From: Noviherbaspirillum malthae
GTDB taxonomy: Bacteria > Pseudomonadota > Gammaproteobacteria > Burkholderiales > Burkholderiaceae_D
Reading direction: 5' to 3'
Assembly: GCF_015352985.1 (NCBI RefSeq)
Contig: NZ_JACYXF010000003.1
Coordinates: 305,468-369,467, forward strand
DNA length: 64,000 bases
In this document: one piece after another, positions 1 through 8,449 of the stretch
How positions within the stretch are numbered: position 1 is the stretch's first letter
How the letters are laid out: each line of letters begins with the position of its first letter
The notes under the pieces: generated by a model
Database searches by the model: none
What the model was told of the DNA's origin: nothing
The model's input: only the letters and a program-made list of their open reading frames with translations
Program-made: the position numbers and the translations under genes

Positions 1-2
1 CC

Positions 3-203
3 CGAGGCAAGGGATTCGGCACGGCCGTATTGCGCAGTCTGCAGCAATGCGCTGCAAGAAAAGCAATGCCGCTGCGACTCTCGGTTCATCGCAACAATGT
101 GCGTGCCAGACGTCTTTATGCAGCATTGGGATTCCGGGTTGAATCTGGCGATGAGATGGCGGAGAAAATGCTTTGGACAAGACCGGCTTCTCCGACATGG
201 TGA
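3..203 (+). CDS. GNAT-family N-acetyltransferase, C-terminal part (5' end outside window)
   Basis: An open frame enters from the left edge and stops at a TGA at 201-203, giving 66 residues. The visible protein starts with RGKGFGTAVL, which is the acetyl-CoA pyrophosphate-binding motif (R/Q-x-x-G-x-G/A) of GNAT enzymes. It then has LSVHRNNVRARRLYAALGFR, the typical beta5-alpha4 ending with the N-x-x-A-x-x-L-Y-x-x-x-G-F signature. The substrate cannot be read from this fragment. The gene presumably acetylates a small molecule or an amine in the cytoplasm. The rest lies upstream of base 1, so neither its start nor its operon can be judged. Confidence 0.8.
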   Translation, partial: RGKGFGTAVLRSLQQCAARKAMPLRLSVHRNNVRARRLYAALGFRVESGDEMAEKMLWTRPASPTW

Positions 204-260
204 TTCTGCAGGAACGCAGCAAGGCCGGATACCGGCTCGAATGGTGCTATGGGTCCGGCC

Positions 261-520
261 CGAAAATAAATTGAGCCGGACCCCCTCGCCCCGACCCTCT
301 CCCAGACAATAGTGTTCGGCACACTTTGTGCTGTGCGACTATCTTTTAGTCTCCCTTCTCCCGCAAGCGGGAGAAGGGCCGGGGATGAGGGGGCTTGCCA
401 GGTCCTTCTTTGTTTGCACTGCTGAAAAGCAGGACTTATCTTCCGTTTGTCAGAGAAGGGGCTTGGCAAGCCCCCTCACCCCCAGCCCTCTCCCGCTTGC
501 GGGAGAGGGGGCTGACAGGT
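261..520. repeat. Intergenic hairpin repeat element, copy A (plus a truncated half)
   Basis: Two strong hairpins lie here: 353-378 (arms CCCTTCTCCCGC / GCGGGAGAAGGG) and 486-509 (arms CCCTCTCCCGC / GCGGGAGAGGG). Each has G-rich (ccggggatgaggggg) or C-rich (ccccctcacccccagc) flanks pointing toward the other. A short inverted pair GGGGCTTGGC / GCCAAGCCCC-like sequence sits between them near 380-475. A truncated half copy (ccccctcgccccgaccctctccc) lies at 280-303. The same architecture recurs at 39912-40073 and 42684-42838, so this is a dispersed, non-coding element rather than only a terminator. Confidence 0.75.
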
Positions 521-824
521 CTCCGTAGAAAATGAGGAGGCAGGTGACTTTAAAAATGCTGCGAATGAAAAGCGGTCTCACGTTGGCAAACAGTGTGCCG
601 AACATTATTGCAGCGATCTCCCAGAGGTAGAGAGTGAGATCAGCGGCCCGAAAGATGAGCCATTTTTCGGGCCGGCTCGATACTCCCAAGCCATAACTCT
701 GCTTGAGATCGCGTCTGTCTTCGCCTGGCCACATTGCGCTCCTCATCCATGGCCCCGCCATGGAGTCCCGCTCTGCAAGTCCGGCCTTGCCTGTCGAAAA
801 AATCCGCCAATCTCGTTTGGCATG
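521..824. other. Intergenic stretch without recognised gene
   Basis: About 300 bases follow the repeat element. Several overlapping open frames exist on both strands, but none has a ribosome binding site, a recognisable domain or consistent codon use. I see no tRNA-like fold or convincing promoter. Confidence 0.4.
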
Positions 825-1391
825 TCATGACTTGGAATTGGTACAAGACATCCCAATGTCTTGCAATGCCTTGTTCACACGGGCGAGCAGTAGCGCATGC
901 ATCTCGGCCAAGACATTGGAACACTCGGCATGCTGCCGGACCAGTCCATCGAGTTGAAATCTTGCATCGGTCAAGCGCCGCTGCATTACGGTGTCCATAT
1001 CGTCGACGCTTGACTCCAGCAGTACCGCATATGCTTTCTCCGCCTCGCTCTTTGCCCAGTCCGTCATGTGAATGCGATGGGAAACCCGCTCGAGTTCGGC
1101 GGCAAGACCCGTTGCTTCTTCAGCACCAAGCACTCTTTCTCTGGCAGCATCGTCAATGATCCGTCCGAACTTATGCCGTGCCAGGGTGTGCGCGCAAGAC
1201 AGCTGGCTGGCTCGAACCCTTGCGGTGCATAGTCCGACCCGAACGACACCCGGTTCCATGCCTGTCTCCCGCAGACGCCGTTTGGCAATACCGTTTTCGA
1301 ACGCAACCCGTTCATGTACAAGGCCGCAATAAGCTACCCGCAAGGCGGATATCCGTTCCAGCAAATCGAGAAGCGATTCGGAATTACGCAT
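825..1391 (-). CDS. Hypothetical helical protein (188 aa)
   Basis: I do not recognise this protein. It is almost entirely predicted helix, with many Ala, Glu, Arg and Leu residues in heptad-like spacing (for example AEEATGLAAELERVSHRI and VRQHAECSNVLAEMHALL), suggesting a soluble coiled-coil protein. No signal peptide or transmembrane segment is visible. The start chosen (MRNSESLLDLLERI) is the first methionine followed by regular sequence. Upstream residues in the same frame are Cys/Arg-rich and look non-coding. It lies 43 bases downstream of the dioxygenase gene on the same strand and may be co-transcribed with it. No strong Shine-Dalgarno sequence is seen. Confidence 0.5.
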   Translation of the reverse strand: MRNSESLLDLLERISALRVAYCGLVHERVAFENGIAKRRLRETGMEPGVVRVGLCTARVRASQLSCAHTLARHKFGRIIDDAARERVLGAEEATGLAAELERVSHRIHMTDWAKSEAEKAYAVLLESSVDDMDTVMQRRLTDARFQLDGLVRQHAECSNVLAEMHALLLARVNKALQDIGMSCTNSKS

Positions 1392-1434
1392 GATGAGATG
1401 GGCTATCGAACGCGAATGACAGCAAGTCCGCCTT

Positions 1435-2388
1435 TCATATCCAGTCACTCTGCTCATCGGCAGAACGAGGCACATAAGTCAGGTACTGGACCATGCGCGG
1501 GAAAACGCCATGATTGGGCGTGGCGCAGTGTGGAAGCGCTTGATGCCAGATCGCGAGATCGCCGCACTGTCCCGGCACCGACACCGGCTTCAACTGTTGC
1601 GGCGCCAGTTCCCGTGCTTGTGCGCCTTGCGGCAGGGAGGACAGCCATGTGCCGATATGGTGATGAAAGCCTGGCACGCAATGGAAGGCGCCGTCGTCCG
1701 CTCCGCAATCGGTGAGGTATAGCAAACCCTGCAGTCGATACGGTATGGGCAGTACCAGACTGGCATCCCAGTGCAGTCCGCTGCCCATGAAGCGATAAGC
1801 TTCATGTTCCGGCGGATTGAAACTGACCTTGTCGATCGTCCTGCAGATTTTCCGGCTCGCATAGAGCTGCTGAAAAGCCTTGTGGATCCTCTTCGATTCG
1901 CGATTTGCGTTCAGGGCGGGATGATCGAAGAACCTCACCATCATCCCTCGCTTTTCGTCATGGTCCCGGTACCATGATGCGGGATCATCCGGACTTGCCT
2001 GAAGAAATTCCCAGATCGCTTTTTGCGTTGCACGACATTGTTCCGCCGGGACGGCATTCCGCAATACCAGAAAGCCATTTTTTCCCCAAGAGGCCAGATC
2101 GTCTGCCGACAGTACATCTTCCATCATTGGCTCGGCGTCGTCGGCATGGGCATCAGCATTCTCCTTGCCGTTCTCTATCAGCCATTGTTCAAAGGCATCG
2201 CGATGCGGCCTATGGAAATAAAGATGCTGCAATGCCGTTTCCATCGCAATGCCGAGATGGTTCAACGCTTGCACTTCTTCACGCCAGAAGTTCATATGGC
2301 CATGCTGCTCGGACTTGAAAGCCGGATCGAGAGCCCGCGCCCAGAATCTTTGCAATACTGTCCAATGCTGCAAGCGTTGTATCGGCAT
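1435..2388 (-). CDS. Phytanoyl-CoA dioxygenase (PhyH) family oxygenase
   Basis: Predicted Fe(II)/2-oxoglutarate-dependent oxygenase of 317 residues. The facial triad can be placed: H-x-D in GSGLHWDASL and a distal His in AIWHQALPHCATPN, followed by an Arg (FPRMVQYL) that would bind 2-oxoglutarate. The PhyH domain covers roughly residues 95-300. The N-terminal 90 residues are helical and contain an acidic stretch (ENADAHADDAEPMMEDV). The start MPIQRLQHW is preceded by GGGAAG about ten bases upstream. The open frame extends further upstream, but that extension is Arg/Ser-rich and crosses the terminator of the neighbouring gene. The substrate is unknown; family members hydroxylate lipids, ectoine or secondary metabolites. 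Confidence 0.75.
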   Translation of the reverse strand: MPIQRLQHWTVLQRFWARALDPAFKSEQHGHMNFWREEVQALNHLGIAMETALQHLYFHRPHRDAFEQWLIENGKENADAHADDAEPMMEDVLSADDLASWGKNGFLVLRNAVPAEQCRATQKAIWEFLQASPDDPASWYRDHDEKRGMMVRFFDHPALNANRESKRIHKAFQQLYASRKICRTIDKVSFNPPEHEAYRFMGSGLHWDASLVLPIPYRLQGLLYLTDCGADDGAFHCVPGFHHHIGTWLSSLPQGAQARELAPQQLKPVSVPGQCGDLAIWHQALPHCATPNHGVFPRMVQYLTYVPRSADEQSDWI

Positions 2389-2521
2389 CGAGAGTCGCTT
2401 CCCGGAAGTTGCAATGGTTGAGCAATCGTTTTGAAGCTCTTTGACAGATTGATCGGTCCTTCGATCCAGGCCGAATGCAAGGCAAATAGCCCTGCCTGAA
2501 GCAGGAAGCCGGAAAAGTAAA

Positions 2522-2558
2522 AAGCCCCGTATCGGCCTGATGCCGCGATACGGGGCTT
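2522..2558 (-). terminator. Rho-independent terminator of puuD
   Basis: Arms AAGCCCCGTATCG (2522-2534) and CGATACGGGGCTT (2546-2558) form a perfect 13-base-pair stem. On the minus strand the hairpin is followed by TTTTTACTTTT. It lies 20 bases beyond the puuD stop codon. Confidence 0.9.
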
Positions 2559-2578
2559 GAGAAACGGGAAGAGATGGC

Positions 2579-3802
2579 TTACTTCGCTCCACCCTCATAC
2601 CACTTGCCGATGAGCGCACGCTCCTCATCGGTCATCTTCGTGATGTTCCCGAGCGGCATGGCCTTCTGCAGCACCACCTGCTGGTAGATCTGCTGCGCAT
2701 GCGCCTTGGTCTTCTCGGGCTGGTCGAACATCAGGCCCTTGGCCGCGGTGGGCATCATGGTCGGCGCGGCGGAATGGCACTGGATGCAATGCTTCTGCAT
2801 CAGCGCCTGCACCTGGGTGATGTCCGCAGCCGCGGCTTCGCCGGGAGTGCCGCCTGCCGGTGCGGTGGACGGCGCGGAAGCAGGCGCAGCCGCCGGCTTG
2901 CTCGGTGCGATCCAGGCTGCGGTGCCGGCCAGCATCGCCACGGCAACGATCGGATACACCGGGTTGACCACGCCCTTGTGGCGCAGGATGAAGAACTGGC
3001 GGATCAGCACGCCGGCCAGCATGATCAGCACCAGCACCAGCCAGTTGTGCGGATGGCTGTAGGTCATCGTGTAGTGGTTCGACAGCATCGCGAACAGCAC
3101 CGGCAGCGTGAAGTAGGTGTTGTGCACGCTGCGCTGCTTGCCGCGCTGGCCGTGGATCGGGTCCACCGGCTGGCCGGCCTTCATCGCCGCAACTACCTTG
3201 CGCTGCCCCGGAATGATCCAGAAGAACACGTTGGCGCTCATGATGGTCGCGATCATCGCGCCGATGATCAGGAATGCCGCGCGGCCGGAGAACAGGTGGC
3301 AGGCCGCGTAGGACGCGATCACGACGAAGGCCACTACCAGCACTGCCAGCAGCTTCTCGTTCTTCTGCAGCATGCGGCACAGGATGTCGTAGAACAGCCA
3401 GCCGACCACCAGGAAGCCGATGGCCAGCAGCACCGCGACGGTGGGCGTGAGGTTGGCGACATTGGGGTCGATCAGGAAGACCTTGGGATTGAACAGGTAA
3501 AGCACCGAGAACAGGCCGAAACCCGACAGCCAGGTGCTGTACGACTCCCAGTAGAACCAGTGCAGGTCTTCCGGCAGGTGGCGCGGCGCACCGAGGTACT
3601 TTTGCGGATTGTAGAAGCCGCCGCCGTGCACGGCCCACAGTTCGCCGCCCACGCCCTGGTCCTTCAGGGTCTTGTCGGTCGGCGGTTTCAGGCTGTTGTC
3701 GAGCCAGACGAAATAAAACGAGGAACCGATCCAGGCGATCGCGACGATGACGTGCAGCCAGCGCAGCAGCAGGTTGGCCCAGTCGAGCAGATAACCTTCC
3801 AT
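2579..3802 (-). CDS. puuD: Membrane urate hydroxylase (urate oxidase) PuuD with C-terminal cytochrome c domain
   Basis: This 407-residue protein oxidises urate to 5-hydroxyisourate at the cytoplasmic membrane, passing electrons to the respiratory chain rather than to oxygen. About eight or nine hydrophobic helices fill residues 8-300 (for example LLLRWLHVIVAIAWIGSSFY and the segment around VAVLLAIGFLVVGWLFYDI). An Ala/Pro-rich linker follows, then a class I cytochrome c domain with the haem motif CIQCH and an axial Met candidate (KAMPLGN). The start is supported by AAGGAGA seven bases upstream. It is transcribed after uraH, with a 41-base gap, and ends at a clear terminator. Family knowledge: PuuD replaces soluble uricase in many proteobacteria. 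Confidence 0.93.
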   Translation of the reverse strand: MEGYLLDWANLLLRWLHVIVAIAWIGSSFYFVWLDNSLKPPTDKTLKDQGVGGELWAVHGGGFYNPQKYLGAPRHLPEDLHWFYWESYSTWLSGFGLFSVLYLFNPKVFLIDPNVANLTPTVAVLLAIGFLVVGWLFYDILCRMLQKNEKLLAVLVVAFVVIASYAACHLFSGRAAFLIIGAMIATIMSANVFFWIIPGQRKVVAAMKAGQPVDPIHGQRGKQRSVHNTYFTLPVLFAMLSNHYTMTYSHPHNWLVLVLIMLAGVLIRQFFILRHKGVVNPVYPIVAVAMLAGTAAWIAPSKPAAAPASAPSTAPAGGTPGEAAAADITQVQALMQKHCIQCHSAAPTMMPTAAKGLMFDQPEKTKAHAQQIYQQVVLQKAMPLGNITKMTDEERALIGKWYEGGAK

Positions 3803-3843
3803 GTGTATGTCTCCTTCTTAATGCTTGCGTGTTGCAGCGCGGC

Positions 3844-4197
3844 TCAGCTGCCGCGATACGTCGAATAGCTCCAGGGGCTGGCGACCAGAGGCACATGATA
3901 GTGCTGGGACGCGTCGGCCACGCCGAAACGCAGGGTCACCACATCGAGGAAGGCCGGTTGCGGCAGCTGCACGCCCATGCGGGTGAAATAGCTGCCGATA
4001 TGGAAGTCCAGTTCATAGATGCCGGACTGGAAGGCTTCGCCTTCGAGCAGCGGGCCATCGCAGCGGCCATCCGCATTGGTGGTTTTGGACAGCAAACGTG
4101 TTCTCTGATTGTCGACAATCTTGTAGAGAACCACCTCAATTCCCTGGCCCGGCTTGCCATGCGCGGTATCCAGGACATGCGTAGTCAGACGACTCAT
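3844..4197 (-). CDS. uraH: 5-hydroxyisourate hydrolase (transthyretin-like)
   Basis: The 117-residue enzyme hydrolyses 5-hydroxyisourate, the PuuD product, to OHCU. It shows the family N-terminal motif (SRLTTHVLDTAHGKPG), the central R-x-D-G-R-x-like segment (NADGRCDGPLL) and the diagnostic C-terminal YRGS. Two ATGs are adjacent (4200 and 4197). TGGAG lies seven bases before the second, so MSRLTT is preferred. The frame is open for another 65 codons upstream, but that region is the divergent promoter. It is the first gene of the uraH-puuD transcript and divergent from the GntR regulator. A perfect palindrome (GATTGTCGACAATC, 4107-4120) lies inside its coding region. Confidence 0.93.
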   Translation of the reverse strand: MSRLTTHVLDTAHGKPGQGIEVVLYKIVDNQRTRLLSKTTNADGRCDGPLLEGEAFQSGIYELDFHIGSYFTRMGVQLPQPAFLDVVTLRFGVADASQHYHVPLVASPWSYSTYRGS

Positions 4198-4369
4198 CAT
4201 TACTCCAGAAATCAGATATATAGGGGAAACAAAGCCTGGTGCCGGAACGGCCGAGGCGCTGAGCATGAGGTGCCGCCGCGATGGGTGACTGCAGCTGCTC
4301 AAGAGATTAAACAAAATGACCAACAAATTGTTGACAATTCTAGGAGCCGTTGGCATCCTCGTCAACAAT
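4107..4369. promoter_or_regulatory. Candidate GntR (FCD) operator sites in the uraH / GntR divergent region
   Basis: Three related sites are visible: the palindrome GATTGTCGACAATC at 4107-4120, ATTGTTGACAAT at 4327-4338, and the inverted half GTCAACAAT at 4361-4369. ATTGTTGAC at 4327 and GTCAACAAT at 4361 form an inverted repeat with 25 bases between the arms. The shared core TTGT-N2-ACAA matches the TNGTN(0-3)ACNA pattern typical of FadR/FCD-subfamily GntR operators. Two sites lie between the divergent genes and one just inside uraH, which suggests repression by looping or road-block by the adjacent regulator. This is inference; no footprint is known to me. Confidence 0.55.
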
Positions 4370-4470
4370 CGAAGAAACGATTTATTGTGCAACGACAGAT
4401 TGCCGGATCGAAAAGCAACCCGGATCCGGCCGGCTCAGCCCATTCTCAGCCCATTGAACTGGAAAGACCC

Positions 4471-5214
4471 ATGGCCGCACGCCCCAAACTGGTGACCGCC
4501 GCTGCTGTACGGCAAGACATACCGCGGGAATCGCAAGAACCGCGCCTGCCGCCGGAAGAGCGGATGTACATCGAAATCTATGACGCCATCATGGAGCACC
4601 GCCTGCCGGCCGGCACCAAGCTGACCGAGCAGACGCTGGGCGAAATCTACGACCTCGCGCGCCACAATGTGCGCAAGGTGCTGGGCAAGCTCGCCGCAGA
4701 CGGCTTGGTGGACCTGGAGCCCAACCGCGGCGCCTATATCGCCAGCCCCAGCGAGCAGGAAGCGCACGACATGTTCGAACTGCGCCAGACGCTGGAGCAG
4801 ATGGTGATGCAGAAGGTGGCGCAGAAAGCCACGGCGGCCGACTTCGACAAGCTGCGCAAGATGATCGAGCGCGAGCGCGATGCCTACATGCAGGGCAACC
4901 GCCCGTTGTGGATTCGCCTGTCGGCCGACTTCCATATCGAGCTGGCCAAGCTTACCGGCAACATGCTGCTGGTCGACATGCTGCGCCGGCTGGTATCGCG
5001 CACCACTTTGCTCATTTCCACCACCGAAACCACCGGCCAGCAGCCGTGCTCGTTCGACGAACACCTGCTGGTAATCGATGCCCTTCAGAACAAGGACGAA
5101 AAAGGTGCGCAGCATGAAATGGCGCACCACCTCGAACAATGCGCATGCCGGATGCTCAAGCGCCCGGAAAAGCGCTTTGACCTGCGCGCCGCCCTCAGCA
5201 AGGGCGACGCGTAG
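4471..5214 (+). CDS. GntR-family transcriptional regulator (FCD subfamily) of purine catabolism
   Basis: A 247-residue regulator. The N-terminal winged helix (residues about 30-100) has the GntR signature IYDAIMEHRLPAGTKLTEQTLGEIYDLARHNVRKVLGKL and ends with PNRGAYIASPS. The C-terminal FCD effector domain has the metal/ligand residues expected of the family (D-x-x-F-H-x-x-L in SADFHIELAKL, and a late His in FDEHLLVIDAL). The start MAARPKL follows GGAAAG at seven bases; upstream in-frame codons belong to the promoter region. It lies between uraH/puuD and the permease-puuE-uraD genes, so it most likely senses a purine breakdown intermediate and controls both arms. Confidence 0.88.
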   Translation: MAARPKLVTAAAVRQDIPRESQEPRLPPEERMYIEIYDAIMEHRLPAGTKLTEQTLGEIYDLARHNVRKVLGKLAADGLVDLEPNRGAYIASPSEQEAHDMFELRQTLEQMVMQKVAQKATAADFDKLRKMIERERDAYMQGNRPLWIRLSADFHIELAKLTGNMLLVDMLRRLVSRTTLLISTTETTGQQPCSFDEHLLVIDALQNKDEKGAQHEMAHHLEQCACRMLKRPEKRFDLRAALSKGDA

Positions 5215-5314
5215 TAGCAAGACCGTTCACCCGCAGGTACGGCATACAGAAGCTGCATAGACAGCACCCAATAATAAAAATCCACTTCACACCCATTCCA
5301 GAATTGGAGACGAC

Positions 5315-6829
5315 ATGAACACACCCCCGACCGCCGCAACTGCGGCGCCAGCTTCACCGGATACCAACCATCCGCCCGCAGCCAATGCCGTCAACGCCGT
5401 CGATGAGCGGCTGCCTGCGGGCAAGCTCACCATGCTCGGCCTGCAGCACGTGCTCGTCATGTACGCGGGCGCGATCGCGGTGCCGCTCATCATCGGCCGC
5501 GCGCTCAAGCTTGCGCCGGAGCAGGTGGCGGCGCTGATCAGCGCCGACCTCTTCTGCTGCGGCGTGGTGACGCTGATCCAGTCGCTCGGCATCGGCAAGC
5601 TGTTCGGCATTCGCCTGCCGGTCATGATGGGCGTGACCTTCGCCTCGGTCAGCCCGATGCTGGCCATGGGAGCCGATCCGACGCTCGGCGTCACCGGCAT
5701 CTTCGGCGCGGTGATAGGCGCGGGTGTGATCTCGCTCCTGATCGCGCCCTTTGTCGGCCGCGTGCTGGCATTGTTCCCGCCGGTCGTCACCGGCACCATC
5801 ATCGCGGTGATCGGCATTTCGCTCATGCGCGTCGGCGTCAACTGGGCCATGGGCGGCACGCCGAACATGGCGACCATTCCCGACCCGGCATTCGCGCAAC
5901 TGGTCGCCGCGGCGAAGGAAGCCGGCACCGCGCTGCCCGCAGGCCCGGCGCCGATGATCCCCAATCCTGCCTATGCCGCGCTAGACAACCTCGGCATTGC
6001 GCTGTTCGTGCTGGTGGTGATCCTGCTCGTCGCCAAATATGGCAAGGGCTTCCTGTGCAATATCGCGGTGCTCACCGGCATCGTCGCCGGCACCACGCTC
6101 TCCTACTTTCTCGGCAAGGTCGATTTCGCCAAGGTCTCCGCGGCGAAAACCTTCGCTGTCGTCACGCCTTTCCAGTTCGGCATGCCGACCTTCGATGTGG
6201 TCGCCATCCTGACCATGACGCTGGTGATGCTGGTGGTGATGATCGAATCGACCGGCATGTTCCTCGCGCTCGGCGAACTGACCGGCAAGCGCATCAACAA
6301 GGAAGACATCACCCGCGGCCTGCGCGTTGACGGTCTGGGCACCATCATCGGCGGCGTCTTCAATACCTTCCCGTACACGTCGTTCTCGCAGAACGTCGGC
6401 CTGGTCGGCGTCACCGGCGTCAAGAGCCGCTGGGTGTGCGTGGCGGCCGGCGTCATCCTGATCATCATGGGCGTCATTCCCAAGATCGCGCAGGCGGCCG
6501 AAGCAGTGCCGCAGTTCGTGCTGGGCGGCGCCGGCCTGGTGATGTTCGGCATGGTGGCCGCGACCGGCATCCGCATCCTGTCCTCGGTGGATTACAAGAC
6601 CAACCGCCACAACCTGTTCATCGTTGCAATCTCGATCGGCTTCGGCATGCTGCCGCTGGTGGCCGAGCGCTATGCGCAGCACATGCCCAAGGCACTGTCG
6701 CCCCTGCTGCACAGCGGTATCCTTCTGGCAGCCATCGTCGCGGTGCTGCTCAACATTTTCTTCAACGGCATCGCCTCCCAGGAAGACGCCGAAGCGGCAG
6801 CCAAGGCCAATTCCCACGGAAGCGAATAA
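5315..6829 (+). CDS. NCS2 nucleobase:cation symporter (urate/xanthine permease)
   Basis: A 504-residue inner-membrane transporter of the nucleobase-ascorbate (NCS2) family with about 12-14 hydrophobic helices. It would import urate or xanthine with a cation. Family motifs visible include the N-terminal GLQHVLVMYAGAIAVPLIIG, the TM8-9 region (SFSQNVGLVGVTGVKSR, containing the Q-N-x-G-x-x-x-x-T-x-x-x-S-R signature) and the acidic TM8 motif MIESTGMFLALGE. The start is supported by GGAG seven bases upstream. The gene is 100 bases after the GntR regulator and 21 bases before puuE, in a likely permease-puuE-uraD operon. Context favours urate as substrate over uracil. Confidence 0.9.
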   Translation: MNTPPTAATAAPASPDTNHPPAANAVNAVDERLPAGKLTMLGLQHVLVMYAGAIAVPLIIGRALKLAPEQVAALISADLFCCGVVTLIQSLGIGKLFGIRLPVMMGVTFASVSPMLAMGADPTLGVTGIFGAVIGAGVISLLIAPFVGRVLALFPPVVTGTIIAVIGISLMRVGVNWAMGGTPNMATIPDPAFAQLVAAAKEAGTALPAGPAPMIPNPAYAALDNLGIALFVLVVILLVAKYGKGFLCNIAVLTGIVAGTTLSYFLGKVDFAKVSAAKTFAVVTPFQFGMPTFDVVAILTMTLVMLVVMIESTGMFLALGELTGKRINKEDITRGLRVDGLGTIIGGVFNTFPYTSFSQNVGLVGVTGVKSRWVCVAAGVILIIMGVIPKIAQAAEAVPQFVLGGAGLVMFGMVAATGIRILSSVDYKTNRHNLFIVAISIGFGMLPLVAERYAQHMPKALSPLLHSGILLAAIVAVLLNIFFNGIASQEDAEAAAKANSHGSE

Positions 6830-6850
6830 ACCATCCTTCAACGACTCGCC

Positions 6851-7804
6851 ATGCAGAACTCAAACAGTTATCCACGCGACCTGATCGGCTACGGCCGCAA
6901 CCTGCCTCACGCGCGCTGGCCCGACCAGGCCCGCATCGCCGTGCAATTCGTGCTCAATTACGAAGAGGGCGGCGAAAACTGCGTGCTGCACGGCGACAAG
7001 GCCTCCGAGCAATTCCTGTCGGAGATCATCGGCGCGGCCGCGTTCGAATCGCGTCACATGTCGATGGAATCGATCTACGAATACGGTTCGCGGGCCGGGG
7101 TCTGGCGCATTCTGCGCGAGTTCGAGCAGCGCAAGCTGCCGCTGACCGTATTCGGCGTCGCGATGGCCCTGCAGCGCCATCGCGACCTCACGCAGGCCTT
7201 CGTCGACCTCGGCCATGAGATCGCCTGCCACGGCTGGCGCTGGATTCATTACCAGAACATGGACGAGGCGACCGAGCGGGAGCACATGCGCATCGCCATC
7301 GACATCCAGCGCGAACTGACCGGCAATGCGCCGCTCGGCTGGTACACCGGCCGCGACTCGCCCAACACCCGCAGGCTGGTGGTCGAGCAAGGCGGCTTTA
7401 CCTACGACTCCGACTATTACGGCGACGACCTGCCGTTCTGGACCGAGGTGCAGACCTCGTCCGGCGCAGCCAAGCCGCACCTGGTGGTGCCGTACACGCT
7501 CGACAGCAACGACATGCGCTTCGCCACCGCGCAGGGCTTCAACACCGGCGAGCAGTTTTTCCAGTACCTGAAGGACAGCTTCGACGTGCTCTACGAAGAA
7601 GGCGATCCGCAGGGCCAGGACCGGCCGAAGATGCTGTCGATCGGCATGCATTGCCGGCTGCTGGGACGGCCGGGCCGCTTCCGCGCGCTGCAGCGCTTCC
7701 TTGACTATGTGCAGTCGCACGACAAGGTCTGGATCTGCCGCCGCATCGACATTGCCAACCACTGGATCAACACCTATCCCTATCAAGCGAAGCAAGCGAA
7801 ATGA
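6851..7804 (+). CDS. puuE: Allantoinase PuuE (polysaccharide-deacetylase-fold)
   Basis: A 317-residue enzyme of the metal-independent PuuE family that opens the allantoin ring to allantoate. The family opening RDLIGYGRNLPHARWP is present, followed by IAVQFVLNYEEGGENCVLHGD and the EIACHGWRWIHYQ segment that replaces the metal site of true deacetylases. Length matches the family (about 300-320). It lies 21 bases after the permease and overlaps uraD by four bases (ATGA at 7801-7804), so translational coupling is likely. Together with uraH, uraD and puuD it gives the full path from urate to allantoate. Confidence 0.93.
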   Translation: MQNSNSYPRDLIGYGRNLPHARWPDQARIAVQFVLNYEEGGENCVLHGDKASEQFLSEIIGAAAFESRHMSMESIYEYGSRAGVWRILREFEQRKLPLTVFGVAMALQRHRDLTQAFVDLGHEIACHGWRWIHYQNMDEATEREHMRIAIDIQRELTGNAPLGWYTGRDSPNTRRLVVEQGGFTYDSDYYGDDLPFWTEVQTSSGAAKPHLVVPYTLDSNDMRFATAQGFNTGEQFFQYLKDSFDVLYEEGDPQGQDRPKMLSIGMHCRLLGRPGRFRALQRFLDYVQSHDKVWICRRIDIANHWINTYPYQAKQAK

Positions 7805-8322
7805 CAAACAAGACCACATCCCTGGCCGTGCTGAACGCGATGAGCGTTGCCGAATTCACCAACACGCTCGGCGCGATTTTCGAACATTCGCCCTGGGTGG
7901 CCGAACGCGCGGCGGCAAAGCGGCCTTTTGCCAGCGTGCAGCAACTGCATGATGCGATGGCAGCAGCGGTGCGCGATGCCGCCGAGGACGAGCGCCTGGC
8001 GCTCATCCGCGCCCACCCGGAACTGGCGGGCAAGGCGGCGGTGCGCGGCGAGCTGACCGAGGAATCGACCCGCGAGCAGAAGGGCGCGGGGCTGGACCAG
8101 TGCAGCCCGGAGGAATTCGCGCGCATGCAGGACCTGAACCAGCGCTACAACGACAAGTTCGGCTTCCCCTTCGTCATCGCCGTCAAGGGCCACGACCGGC
8201 ACAGCATCCTCGACAACTTCGCGCGCCGCCTGGAAAATCCGCGCGATGCAGAGGCCAGGGAATGCATCGAGCAGATCATCCGCATCGGTGGCTTCCGCCT
8301 CGCCGACAGCGTACAGGCCTGA
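7801..8322 (+). CDS. uraD: 2-oxo-4-hydroxy-4-carboxy-5-ureidoimidazoline (OHCU) decarboxylase
   Basis: A 173-residue cytosolic enzyme converting OHCU to S-allantoin. Recognisable family features are the N-terminal FTNTLGAIFEHSPWVAERA, the central LALIRAHPELAGKAA, whose His is catalytic in the family, and QRYNDKFGFPFVIAVKGH near residue 115-135, the classic OHCU signature. The start codon overlaps the puuE stop. It is the last enzyme gene of the plus-strand arm; a porin follows after 127 bases with an intervening hairpin. Confidence 0.94.
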   Translation: MTNKTTSLAVLNAMSVAEFTNTLGAIFEHSPWVAERAAAKRPFASVQQLHDAMAAAVRDAAEDERLALIRAHPELAGKAAVRGELTEESTREQKGAGLDQCSPEEFARMQDLNQRYNDKFGFPFVIAVKGHDRHSILDNFARRLENPRDAEARECIEQIIRIGGFRLADSVQA

Positions 8323-8357
8323 TCCTGGCCTGAATATCACAACATCAGAACGAGCCG

Positions 8358-8389
8358 CCCGCCTTCCTGCCTCAGGCAAGGAAAGCGGG
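8358..8389 (+). terminator. Hairpin between uraD and the porin (attenuator or weak terminator)
   Basis: Arms CCCGC (8358-8362) and GCGGG (8385-8389) extend inward through TTCCT / AGGAA and GCC / GGC with one mismatch and one bulge. No T run follows, so it may only attenuate read-through from uraD into the porin or protect an mRNA end. Confidence 0.4.
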
Positions 8390-8449
8390 TAATGCTCGCG
8401 CCCGCGTCACGCAGCTACACCATCAAAAACACACTTCGGAGGAGACACC

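Noticed and set aside
150..258. Second frame after the GNAT end (reads ...GFSDMVILQERSKAGYRLE...)
   Set aside because: It looks slightly protein-like, but there is no start with a ribosome site and the GNAT frame is intact to its stop; a frameshifted continuation cannot be supported.
353..509. Hairpins of repeat copy A as ordinary terminators
   Set aside because: They lack T runs and share their full two-hairpin layout with copies at 39912 and 42684, so they are better described as a repeat element.
2625..3896. 423-codon frame overlapping puuD
   Set aside because: Shifted-frame shadow of puuD, made of Arg/Pro/Gly-rich sequence.
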